Notes: generated by a model not told the origin, from the letters alone. A stretch of 17,500 bases of DNA from Actinidia chinensis (GCA_009663005.1 VIGQ01000114.1:70001-87500); one strand, 5' to 3'. Numbered from the stretch's first letter, positions 8,641 to 17,149 are shown. Program-made: numbers and translations.

Positions 8641-9925
8641 TTTCTTGAGTCCTCCTTCAAGAGCATGTGAATCGTGATTTCATGGAAGATTCGATGAGAG
8701 AGCTTTATTTGGAGTGAGCTCCCATGACCAATGGATCTGAAAGTGTAAGTTTTAGGGATTCATCCATTGTTGGTAAAGAGAGGAGTCTGTCTTGCATGTT
8801 GGTTTGGACCCCATTTTTGAGCCTCTTGCCCAATGTAGTTAAACCTGTTTCATTCAATCGGAAAAACCACCAATTCCGAAAGAAAACCTCCTGTCAGCTA
8901 CACTTTAAGTAATGTCTTTGCTTCTAGGAGGAGGATGATCTTAACCCTGTTGTCATATCCTCTGCCAATTGACGGTCAAGAGGAATCTTTGTTGCAAATA
9001 CTTAAGGAGGCAAAATAAGTCATTAGGGTTTGGACAAGAACGAGCTTCACGGTATTAGTCCACTCATGTGCACTCATCGTAGTTACTTGGAAGAGGATCT
9101 AAACCTGTGCGTCATGCACAGGCGTTAAACGCCATATGAAAGAGGCTGTTAGAGGAGAAGTGCTGAAACTTCTTGTCTGTCGGGTATCATATACCCGAAA
9201 ATTTTCTGATTCTAAGTGGGTGAGTCCCACCCCAGTTGTTCCTAAGAAGTCGGGGTAACGGTGGTAAGATGAGCATAATGACATTGCCAACTAGAGCCAA
9301 ACGGGATGGCGAATGTGGTCATCGATTACCGGAAGTTGAATACTGCTACTAGGAAAGACCATTTCCCCACTTCCCTTTTTGGATCAAGTCTAGAGCGTTT
9401 TGGCGGGCCGAGCCATATTATTGTTTTTTAATGGGTACTCCTGGGTTACACTCAGATTGAGGTGGCTTTAGAGGATCAAGATAAGACCACATTCACATGT
9501 CCCTTTTGGCACTTATGCTTATAGGAGAATGCCTTTCATCGGTCTATGCAATCACCGGCCACTTTTCAAAGGTGCATGATTTCAATTTTTTAGCGACATG
9601 GTTGAAAAGATTCTTGAGTATTCATGGACGATTTCTCGGTGTATGGGATACTTTTTGAATCATGCATTAGAGCCTTTTAGAGTGTGTCTTGAAGAGATGT
9701 GAAGAATCACCTGGTTTAAATTGCGGGAGAAGTGTCACTTCGATGTAACGCAAGGTTAGTTCTTGGGCATATTATGTCTACAAAGGATAGAGGTAATAAA
9801 GCAACGTCCGAATTGATTCAATATCTACCTATTCCTAAGTGTGAAAAGAATTAGATCATTTTTAGGGCATGCGGATTTTATCGTCGCTTCATTTAGGGGT
9901 TTAGTGCTATCTTCGAGCCATTTGT
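8641..9925 (+). pseudogene. pol: Inner element reverse transcriptase domain of pol
   Basis: This is an RNA-dependent DNA polymerase that copies the element transcript in the particle. A PR-RT linker occupies about 8641-8930, followed by EEDDLNPVVISS near 8927-8965. RT blocks are then clear: SPTPVVPKKSG at 9223-9255, VVIDYRKLNTATRKDHFP at 9315-9368, and QIEVALEDQDKTTFTCPF at 9453-9506. Next comes TYAYRRMPF, and then the catalytic FMDDFSVYG at 9621-9647, with both catalytic aspartates intact. LGHI near 9762 and a GFYRRFI-like string near 9870 close the domain. The catalytic residues and most blocks are preserved, but the blocks sit in different frames because of one-base indels. Confidence 0.92.
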
Positions 9926-10420
9926 TGTCACTTGCTTTCATTAGATGTACCTTTTGAGTGGACACCACAAATGTCAAGGAAGCCTTTGATAAACTTAAGG
10001 GTCGTTCTCACCACTGCAAAACCAATTATTCGATCACCGGATTGGTCTTTACCTTTTGAGTTGATGTGTGATGCGAGTGATTATGCAGTAGGAGCTGTTT
10101 GTGGGGGCCAAAGGATAGAGAAGAACCCCATTCATATACTATGCTAGTACGACACTTAATGATACCCAATTGAACTAGACCACCAACCGACCGAAAAAGA
10201 ATTGCTTGCTGTGGTCTTTTGCACCGATAAGTTTGGTATACTTGGTCGGAATCACTTGTTATTATATATACTGATCATTCCGCATGAAGTACCTTTTGAC
10301 TTAACTGATGCAAATCCACTACTCATTAGGTGAATTTTTGTTACTGCATAAGAGGTTTAATATTGAGATCAGAGATAAAAAGGGTCGAAAATGTTGTAGC
10401 TACCATCGTCAAGGCCTCCT
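9926..10420 (+). pseudogene. pol: Inner element RNase H domain and tether
   Basis: RNase H removes the RNA strand during reverse transcription. A 71-codon open stretch at 9932-10147 carries LSLDVPFEWTPQ, then RSPDWSLPFELMCDASDYAV, whose CDAS aspartate is the first catalytic residue. TEKELLAVVF at 10190-10219 contains the catalytic glutamate region and is intact. The link to integrase reads RDKKG...ENVV near 10371-10395, the usual VADHLSRL neighbourhood. Upstream it continues directly from RT. Local frameshifts occur at about 9990, 10110 and 10150. Confidence 0.88.
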
Positions 10421-11830
10421 ACTAATGGGGAGGCCAACGACCTCTTCCTGATTAATGAGTATTTTCCTGATAAGCAACTGTTCAAATCATCCCAAGCTCA
10501 TACAAATCCGTCATTACGCATGGTTTTTTGCATACCTTGCCATTACTTGGCCACCGATAAGAATTCCTTTACACTGGTCTGTATGATAGAAAAAATTTTT
10601 TTGGCATTTGAGGGGTATTTTCTTGGAAGAAGGGTCACAGAGTGTACGCACCCTTCTTTTTTTTCAGTCTTATTCCTGACCAAATCATACGTCGGTGCAT
10701 TCCTAATGTGAGTAAGAGTATTTTAGAGTTTTTGTCATTCACATGGTAGGCATGTGGGGGACATTTTTCTTCCCAACAAACTGTCGGCCAAAATTTTGCA
10801 AAGTGGTTTTTATTGGGCCACCATGTTCCGTGATTATCCGATGCTTTTTGCACATCAAGCGATAGATGCCAACGGTTAGGAAGTCTGTCTAACGGAACAT
10901 GATGCCTCTTACCCTACATTTACTTGAAGGTCTTCGATTGTTGTGGTATTGATTTCATGGCCCGTTCCTAATTCGTGTTGATATCTATACATTCTATTGG
11001 CCTAGATTAACATTCCACAGTGGGTAATAAGCTATACCAAGTCTTACCAAGACCATGCCTGTTTGTGGCAAGTTTTTTGAAAGAATCATTTTTGCTAGAT
11101 TGGCATGCCCCGAGCTATTATACGATGGGGGCTCACATTTTTGTATAGACCCATGGGACTCTCATGCGCAAATATGGAGTCATCATAAATTTGGCACAAC
11201 CACCTTACAATCCCAAACCCAGGGCAAGTTGAGTTGGCAAATAGGAAATCAAAAACAAGTCGCTTGAGAAATGTTAATCCCAAACCGAGGATGGTCTTTG
11301 CATTGGTGGATGCATTATGGGCGTATAGGACTGCATACCAAACTATTTTAAGGGTCCCTTCCGTATAGGATTGTGTATGGAAAAGCATGTCATCTCCCCC
11401 GTTAAAATGTGAGCACAAATCAATTGGGCCCATTCGCCAATTTAACAGAGTCTTGAGAGGCGGGGACATTACGATCGGTTTGCACCTGAATGAGTTAAGG
11501 ATGAATACTGATGATGCATATGAAAACTCCAGAATCTCCAAAGCCAAGATGAAATCTGTGATGATCAATTAATTGTGCGCAAATCATTCAAAGTGGGTCA
11601 AAAGGTGCTGTGTATAACTCCCATTTGCATTTATTTCCGGGCAACTTCAAAGTCGTGGTCGGACCTTTTGTGGTGCATGTCATTTCATCTCATGGTGCGA
11701 TTGAATACGGAATCCCGAGAAACGGAAAGTGTGTTTAAAGTCAAGGGGCATCGTTGAAGCTTATCTTGAGTTGGAGACAAGAGAGGTTGAGTGTGTGGGA
11801 TCTACACGATCCACCGCAGTTCGATTATTG
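10421..11830 (+). pseudogene. pol: Inner element integrase of pol, Athila/Tat type
   Basis: Integrase inserts the cDNA into the genome. The N-terminal zinc domain is legible around 10680-10880: DQIIRRCIPNV near 10679, an HS...GGHFS region near 10735-10770, and SSDRCQR ending at about 10875. The first cysteine of the usual CxxC appears as serine here. GIDFMA near 10950 marks the first catalytic aspartate, and DGGSHFC at 11124-11144 holds the second. The C-terminal part is open for 61 codons at 11387-11569 with CEHKS, HLNELR and DDAYENSRISKAK. HLFPGNFK (11628-11651) and VFKVKGHR (11731-11754) are Athila/Tat hallmarks. Similarity ends near a DLHDPPQ string at about 11793-11820. No chromodomain follows. 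Confidence 0.9.
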
Positions 11831-12775
11831 CAAAGAATTCTTGTCGGTTTGTTGTACTAGAGTAGTAGCTAGTTTATGTATATTACGTCGATTATTTTTT
11901 TATTATTTCGGTTTTCTTCGGCATTTCGGAACTGCTCGTTCTCTAGTTGGGGGGAGTACTTAGTCGTTTTTATTTTTAGGATGGATTTTTATTGTTATTT
12001 TAATCTAGTTTTATTCAAAAAAAAAATTGAAAAAGAGGAGTTCAAAGTGAAAAGTGTGAGAAGGGGACGCTTATTAAGGGGCATGTGGAGTTAGTTGCCC
12101 AAACGAATGTTGAGATCTCTTACCACTGATTCTCTCTATTTTCTGGACTTATTCTTTCACTGTATGGCCTTAAATACCGGAATTGCATAATTCGGAATGC
12201 TGCATGTAAAAGCCATCAAGTCAAATTCACAACTGGTCATTAATGGTAAAAACATTCTTTCATGAAGCTATGCCAAGCGCTACCTTACATCTTGGCGGTT
12301 TTTGAAAATTGGATTGGCTATTAGAATTATTTTAACACTTACTCTAAAACGAGCAATTTCTGAGAGGAACTTGTGTGTTCTATCGTTGAGAGTGTATGAT
12401 TGTGAGCTTTGAATCGAGGATATAGGTTTTGTTATGGATGCGTAATGGTTGAAATTGGGGAATACGACTATCCCATTCACACTTGGAATCTCTCGTTATA
12501 TTGCACTTGATGTTGGAGATTGCTAGCATGATTGGGTTGATTTGAATTGCTTGCAGGTTATTTTGTTGAGAAAATGTTGTTTAAATTGTTTTTAATACAT
12601 TGTATGATGTGATGTTTGTGGGTATCATCATGGGAAGCCCTCACGAGACACCACTCGGACAATAGGGAAAACCTAGGGGTTTAAAGGCTTGATGCATCTG
12701 CTAAATGCATTCGGGACTCTTACGAAAAGGAAGGTTAGCTTTTGTTTTTTATCTAATTTTTGCTAGTGACTAGCA
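11831..12775 (+). other. Inner element 3' noncoding region between integrase and polypurine tract
   Basis: No env-like or other ORF can be recognised on either strand. The first 120 bases include a second purine tract, TAGTTGGGGGG (11944-11954), identical over 11 bases to the terminal one. An A-rich tract lies at about 12020-12045. From about 12045 to the end the region is collinear with 16380-17150 of the outer element, with long shared strings such as TGATTGGGTTGATTTGAATTGCTTGCA. This is more conservation than the surrounding untranslated sequence would need, so it may hold RNA signals. Confidence 0.6.
11944..11954 (+). other. Internal polypurine-tract-like sequence
   Basis: TAGTTGGGGGG just after the end of pol repeats the terminal polypurine tract (12782-12792). 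The outer element has weaker counterparts (a GGGGG-containing stretch near 15509-15516, and CATAGGGGGAAG near 15600-15611). It may act as an additional plus-strand primer site, but this is inference from sequence identity alone. Confidence 0.45.
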
Positions 12776-12792
12776 AAAGGTTAGTTGGGGGG
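12776..12792 (+). other. Polypurine tract of the inner element
   Basis: AAAGGTTAGTTGGGGGG lies directly before the 3' LTR start TGTGATTGG, the expected place for plus-strand DNA priming. It contains a few T residues, as is common in this branch. The outer element has AAAGGTTGTTTGGGATG at the same place. Confidence 0.8.
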
Positions 12793-12984
12793 TGTGATTG
12801 GACTGCATAATTGTAGTCCAAGCACTGTTAAACTACCTAAATTAGCCCTAGATTAGTTTTATTATGTTTTTTTTTTATCATATATTGCACTTATAGCGTT
12901 TTTGAGTCATTGTAGGTTTATATTGATAAGGCGAAGATGAAGCCCTACAAGTAGAAACAGGGTAGTATGAAAAAAAAGGTTCAA

Positions 12985-13365
12985 ATTACATTGAACATTC
13001 GAACGCCCAAGCAAAGGGAAACTAGCCGTTCGACGGCTGTGAAGAAATCTGAGGAATGTTGCAAGAAAGTTTGACGCCTGACCAGAGAATCTTGGCGTTC
13101 GACACAAAGAGAAAAATTGATGATACCGTTCGAACGCTCCTGCTTACAGTTCGAAAAGTGCGAGATTTGAAATTAGAGAGTTCGAACGCTTCCTAATTAC
13201 AGTTTCGAAAATGCTAGACTGAAAAGTTAGGTTTTTGCCTAAGAGTTCGAACGGCTCATGGAAGAAGGATTCTTGCGTCCGACGCCAGGAAGGAAAAAAA
13301 CAGAAGATTGTACTAAGCGTTCGAACTCTCAATTGAAGAAGAAAGTTGGCGTCGAACGCCAAGGC
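12985..13365. repeat. Cluster of TTCGAA-centred palindromes in the 3' LTR
   Basis: This is the counterpart of 4225-4605. CGTTCGAACG is perfect at 13127-13136, and about ten further TTCGAA or near-TTCGAA sites lie between 12995 and 13355. The last is TTGGCGTCGAACGCCAA (13346-13362), which lacks one T of the perfect 5' version. Two tandem blocks of about 60 bp (from about 13127 and about 13189) share a CTCC...TTACAGTTCGAAAA core. Differences from the 5' copy are largely single-base losses. Confidence 0.8.
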
Positions 13366-13416
13366 AAATCCTTTGGGAAGATTCCTAATCTGTTTAGGAC
13401 TCGAATTTGGAAGTAC

Positions 13417-13428
13417 TATATATATATC
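13417..13428 (+). promoter_or_regulatory. TATA box of the inner LTR
   Basis: TATATATATATC lies about 55 bases downstream of the last palindrome and is followed by T-rich sequence. In the LTR arrangement this places the palindrome cluster in U3 upstream of the transcription start. The assignment is by motif and position only. Confidence 0.5.
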
Positions 13429-13817
13429 TTTATATCTTTTTTGTCTTTTTGACGAGGGACGGGTTTTTTAGAGTTTTTTCTCAGCCTCTAGTTTATTTTC
13501 AACGTTTCTTCATATATTTCTTAAGTTTTACCTTAACGTCTTGTTTGGTTTTTAATAATTAAAGAGTTTTAGTCATTCAATCATTGTTTTTTTTTAGTTT
13601 TCTTGATTCAATTTAATCAGCTTGGTTTATATCTTTAGACTAGTCATTTAACTTAGAATGCATTCAATAATTAGATATTCGTTTTACCCTAGTCATGAGT
13701 GGCTAGTTTTCTTTACTTAGATCGATTTTGTGAAGTCAATCGAATCAAGATGAACAATGGAGTAATTTATTTTTCACTGTATATCTTTCTAGCATTTTTA
13801 TTTTCGTCTTACTATCT

Positions 13818-14014
13818 AAATACTTTCGAAAACTTTGGGGGATTCTATTATGTGTCGATAAACAATCCGTGTTATTTTGGATCGATGATGCAACTACCAT
13901 GCTTATACACCAGATTTTAATTACTTTTAGAACTTGGGAGTCCTATTATGTCTGAATAATATCTTTGTGATGCGAATCATGATTGCACTCCTTTGATCAT
14001 ACAAAACAGATTTA
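13818..14014. repeat. Roughly 95-bp tandem duplication within the 3' LTR
   Basis: Unit 1 (13818-13919) contains ACTTTCGAAAACTTTGGGGG, GTCGATAAACA and GGATCGATGATGCA. Unit 2 (13920-14014) contains ACTTTTAGAACTTGGGAG, CTGAATAATA and GCGAATCATGATTGCA. The order is the same as in the 5' LTR pair at 5052-5238. Confidence 0.72.
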
Positions 14015-14385
14015 TTTTAGAGGGTAAAAGTAAGTAAGAATTTGGTTTTTTAAAAGTAAATTTTCCGAATTAAGACTCGAATAGTCGAAGGGATTTGAGT
14101 TATAATATGCTTCATGGGGATTCCTAGAAACTCGTTGACTGGATCAATCGATTCTGAGTACGTTAATTACTAGTTAAATCCGTTTTTATGTACTTTATTT
14201 AAATTTAGTTCAAAACTCATCAAAAATCCAAAAATCAATTCTTTTTATTTTTAATTTTTAAAGCATAAGTAGGACTTTAGTTAGGATTTGCATGTAGTGT
14301 TTTGGTCATATTGTTGTCACCTTGGCACTGTTCCTTGCTGGGATCGATACTCGTACTTCGGTTTTTAACTTACTTCGCGACCCCG

Positions 14386-14443
14386 TTTTTTTTTTTTTTT
14401 TGTTTAACGCCCCCCCCCAGCGACACCAAACAAAAAACCCTTT
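14386..14443. repeat. Homopolymer-rich stretch unique to the 3' LTR
   Basis: A run of 16 T (14386-14401) is followed by a nine-C run (14410-14418) and an A/C-rich segment. In the 5' LTR only GTACACTTCGGG separates the same flanks (GCGACCC before, GTAAA...TTCAC after). It may be a genuine expansion or an assembly or basecalling artefact. Confidence 0.6.
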
Positions 14444-14476
14444 GCGGTTAAATAATTCACTTCTGGGAGCGAATCA

Positions 14477-14481
14477 CAAAC
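14477..14481. other. Target-site duplication, right copy (CAAAC)
   Basis: CAAAC follows the inner 3' LTR directly and matches CAAAT before the 5' LTR in four of five bases. Removing the inner element joins ...TTCAATGCAAA to CTCTATGCTGAAATATAAGG. That matches the uninterrupted inner sequence ...CCCAATGCAAG ACTGTGCCGAAGTATAAGG around 8163-8190. Confidence 0.65.
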
Positions 14482-15060
14482 TCTATGCTGAAATATAAGG
14501 ACCCTGATTCTCCTACAATTTCGTGTATATAGGGAGGGTTATAGGATTGACAGGCACTCTTGACATGGGGATTTAGCGTTAATCTTTTGCCTATCATGTG
14601 TATAAAGACCTAGGTCTAGAAGAACTTAAGTAAACACGTGTTACACTTGAGTTAGCTAATCGTTCCATTAAGGTCCCTAAAGGTGTACGTAAAGGATGTG
14701 CTTCCCAAGTGATACGGTCTAGTATCCGGTTGATTTTATTTATTTTGATATCAACCGTGGAGGTCCAAGTCTTTAAGCGTCATATTCCTATATAGGTTAG
14801 GACGACTATTGTAGTAACGTTTTCGAATGCGCATTACTTCACTATAAGAGAGGGATATTAATTTCATTAGGATATAACCTTAGAAACAACATCTCACGAT
14901 GGGTACACAATTGATTGGAAGTAGGACCAGATTGAAAAGGTAAATTCATTAAGCATGTGGGACAGTGAACCTATGGAGGATCCAATTGAGAGGGCTTAGT
15001 TTTGAGTAAGGTCCAATGGCAATTGGACTCAGTGGAGGGGTTTTTAAGCGATCTAGTTGT
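14482..15060 (+). pseudogene. pol: Outer element protease and PR-RT linker remnant
   Basis: AAATATAAGGACCCTGATTC and GTATATAGGGAGGGTT correspond to inner 8184-8230. AAAGACCTAGGTCTAG matches inner 8296-8311. CATATTCCTATATAGGTTAGGACGAC (near 14781) is the decayed counterpart of the inner VILGRPFL block, and no frame restores it. The catalytic DLG region near 14570 is not intact. Later, GAGAGGGCTTAGTTTTGAG near 14989 matches the linker at inner 8697. Homology to inner pol fades at about 15030-15060, where the internal deletion begins. Confidence 0.75.
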
Positions 15061-15103
15061 TGAAGGGGGAGGGGGAAGGAGAATTTAAGTAAGTAATTCT
15101 TTT

Positions 15104-15358
15104 ATGAACGTGAGTCATGGGACTCCTACTTATGTTTTCACAATTAATTTTGGAGATGGAGATATGTATGGAATACCGAAGTTGAAAAACAAATCAAAGA
15201 TAACATTTGGGCATGACCAACATATTTGCGTAAATATTGTGATTGCGTGCAAAGGTTCGTCTATACAATTTTTGATTACACTTATTCCGTGTGTAGCTTC
15301 AGAGGTAGGTGGCCTAGACCTTTACTTTCAATGTTTTAAGTTGAAGGGTAATGATTGA
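15104..15358 (+). pseudogene. pol: Outer element integrase C-terminal fragment, locally open frame
   Basis: A single frame stays open for 84 codons and looks unlike gag or RT. Aligned with the inner integrase tail, GDMYGIPKLKNKSKITFGHDQ corresponds to DDAYENSRISKAKMKS..DQ (inner about 11507-11565), and CFKLKGN at the end corresponds to VFKVKGH (inner 11731). Nucleotide alignment also holds, for example ACTTATTCCGTGTGTAGCTTCA against inner ATTTATTTCCGGGCAACTTC. A segment of about 50 bp between them is missing. The fragment begins inside integrase, so the ATG at 15104 is incidental. The assignment is good but not certain because divergence is high. Confidence 0.6.
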
Positions 15359-17149
15359 AGCCCAATCGTGAGTTTGAGCAAAGAAGAGAGGTTTGAAGGT
15401 GTGGATCGACGTGATCCACCACCTTTTTTCTTGAATTGAAATCTTGCTTTCTATGTTTGTTGTATAATGGTCTTAGGTAGAGTCGAGTTAGAGATAGTTT
15501 AGTTCAGTTAGGGGGAGAGGGTGTTGTCCCACCCATTTGCTTCTCCTCCCATGTGTCGTTTATTTTTTATTATTCTTACGCATTTCGGAGAATGCTCATC
15601 ATAGGGGGAAGTACTTCGTAGTTTTGTCTAGTTAACAAAATGAAAAAAAAAAAATTTTAAAAATATGTGTTACATGTTTTGGATGTTGATAGCAGATTTA
15701 TTTTCCATCATGTCATCCGAAGCAGGTTACTTTGATTCCTTTGAAGACATTATGAATCTTCGCATTTTCCATGTATAGTTTATCTTCGTTATATTGTGGA
15801 TGGGTTGAGACTTCTTGTTTTGGGACATAACTAAATCATTGTGTTTTTGTCTTTAAAGAGTAGGTTGAAGCAATTATGATTCTGCATAATATGATGTTAA
15901 GCGCGATTATCATGACAATCTAGTCTTGCATGTTAATACCTTATTGTTTGTGTTATCTAGAGAAGGTAAGGATCATTTACAACCGGCCTACGGTCGTATT
16001 TTCAAAGCAAAATTGTTACAAATCTACATGACTACATCCATAAAGTGGAGTGTTAATATTGTGAGTTTAGGGACATAAATTATTTTTGTGAGTGGTTTAC
16101 AATTACTCAAGAAAATTTATGGAACTTCATCTTTGAATAGCTTCACTATTTGCGAAGTTGGTTTACATGTTAATGTAATAAGTTAGAATATGTGACATTT
16201 TACATGTTTTTCATTTTTTTTGATTATTCTTTTGATAATTGCATATAAAAAGATCTCAAGAAGCAGTGGTTTGAATCTGAAGTCTATCATATATGGGAGA
16301 AAACAAACAAATAGCGTATCTTTTTGGTGAGAAGTTGATAAGCCAGAGAAGGGGAACGGAAAAAAAGAAAAAAAATTTAAGGAGTTCAAAGTTGTGAAAA
16401 TTGTGAGAAAAAGAGGATTTGAAGTATATGTTTATTAAGTGCATGTGTAGTTCCAATTGCATATGTTGAGATCTGTATCCCTTGATCCCCTCTACTTTTC
16501 TAAACTATCCTTTCCACTCATATGGCCTCAGTAGTCAAATTGCAGAAGTCTTCGATTATTGCATGTAAAGTCATTAAGTCAAAATTCACAGCTGTGCATT
16601 AACGGGAATATGCCTTTTATGAACATTATTTGAAGTCCGATACACTTGATGTCTTTACGGTTTTTGTAAATTGGGTTGCTCTATTAGAATTACTTTTACG
16701 CCTACTCGTACAACGAGCAATTCTTAGGAAACTTTGCGTGTTCTATTGTTAAGAGTGTTATGACTTGTGAGTTTTGAATTGAGGCTGTAGGTTGTTGTTA
16801 TGGGATGCATAATTGGTTGAAATTTTGGGAATACGACTCTACCACTTCCACACTTGAATCTCTCTGTTATATTGCACTGACAGTTTGGTAGATTGCCCTA
16901 TCATGATTGGGTTGATTTGAATTGCTTGCATTGTATTTTTGTTATGAAACGTTGTTAAAAAATATTTTTTAATCATTGCATGATGTGATATTGTGGGTAT
17001 ATCACTAGACGTCCCTCACGAGACTCACTCGTCACTAAGTGGAAATCTAGAGAATTTAAATGCTTGATGCATACGCTAATCATTCGGGACCCTTACTGAA
17101 CATGAGAGATTATCGTTTTATTTTTTTATTTATTTTTCCAAGGACTACA
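15359..17149 (+). other. Outer element 3' noncoding region with about 720 bp of extra sequence
   Basis: The start (GGATCGACGTGATCCACCACC) matches inner 11797-11818, and the part from about 16380 to 17149 matches inner 12040-12775. Between them, about 15650-16378 has no counterpart in the inner element. No coding sequence is recognisable in either strand. The shared 770 bp is well conserved, for example TGATTGGGTTGATTTGAATTGCTTGCA is identical in both elements. Confidence 0.6.
15650..16378. other. Roughly 720-bp insert relative to the inner element
   Basis: The insert is bounded by A-rich tracts with similar ends, GAAAAAAAAAAAATTTTAA on the left (from about 15642) and GAAAAAAAATTTAAGG on the right (from about 16368). 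This could be a target duplication, or two ends of one long A-tract. A short string AATATGTG...TTACATGTTTT occurs near 15661 and again near 16187. There is no terminal inverted repeat or protein motif that I can support. It could be a small insertion in the outer element or ancestral sequence deleted from the inner one. Confidence 0.4.

Larger units (their letters stand above)
4022..14476 (+). mobile_element. Inner Athila-like Ty3/Gypsy LTR retrotransposon, structurally complete
   Basis: The element has two LTRs of about 1620 and 1684 bp, a tRNA-Asp-like PBS directly after the first, gag, then PR-RT-RNase H-integrase in Ty3/Gypsy order, and a polypurine tract directly before the second LTR. 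The integrase tail has the Athila/Tat HLFPGNFK and VFKVKGHR blocks and no chromodomain follows. Total length is about 10.46 kb, within the usual Athila range. No env-like ORF is recognisable between integrase and the polypurine tract. It lies inside a related element at the gag-protease boundary. Frames are broken by many one-base indels, so as written it cannot encode an intact polyprotein. Confidence 0.92.
12793..14476 (+). repeat. Inner element 3' LTR
   Basis: The LTR starts TGTGATTGGACTGCATAATTG directly after the polypurine tract and ends GGGAGCGAATCA. It aligns with the 5' LTR over its whole length. It is about 64 bp longer, mostly because of a homopolymer-rich stretch at 14386-14443 absent from the 5' LTR. 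Palindromes, TATA box, T-tracts and the 95-bp duplication all recur in the same order. Confidence 0.9.

Noticed and set aside
11095..11568. Minus-strand open frame of 157 codons, the longest in the window
   Set aside because: It is antisense to the integrase core and tail, where the + strand carries DGGSHFC and DDAYENSRISKAK. It is an open frame by chance.
11760..12100. Chromodomain after integrase
   Set aside because: No aromatic-cage or chromodomain-like residues follow the VFKVKGHR and DLHDPPQ blocks. This agrees with the Athila/Tat branch and not a chromovirus.
12280..12480. Possible env-like gene between integrase and the 3' LTR
   Set aside because: Only a short minus-strand frame is present, and no signal peptide, transmembrane pattern or sustained + frame is visible in 11831-12775.
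13258..13920. Open frames in the 3' LTR at 13258-13452 and 13699-13920
   Set aside because: They are not shared with the aligned 5' LTR and have low-complexity composition, so coding is not supported.
15008..15030. Palindrome GTCCAATGGCAATTGGAC in the outer PR-RT linker
   Set aside because: It is a perfect short stem, but the inner element does not conserve it and the position is coding-derived, so it is probably chance.
16183..16462. Overlapping minus-strand frames rich in Phe, Leu and Ser
   Set aside because: These arise from an A-rich tract read backwards (poly-Phe/Lys bias). There is no family match.
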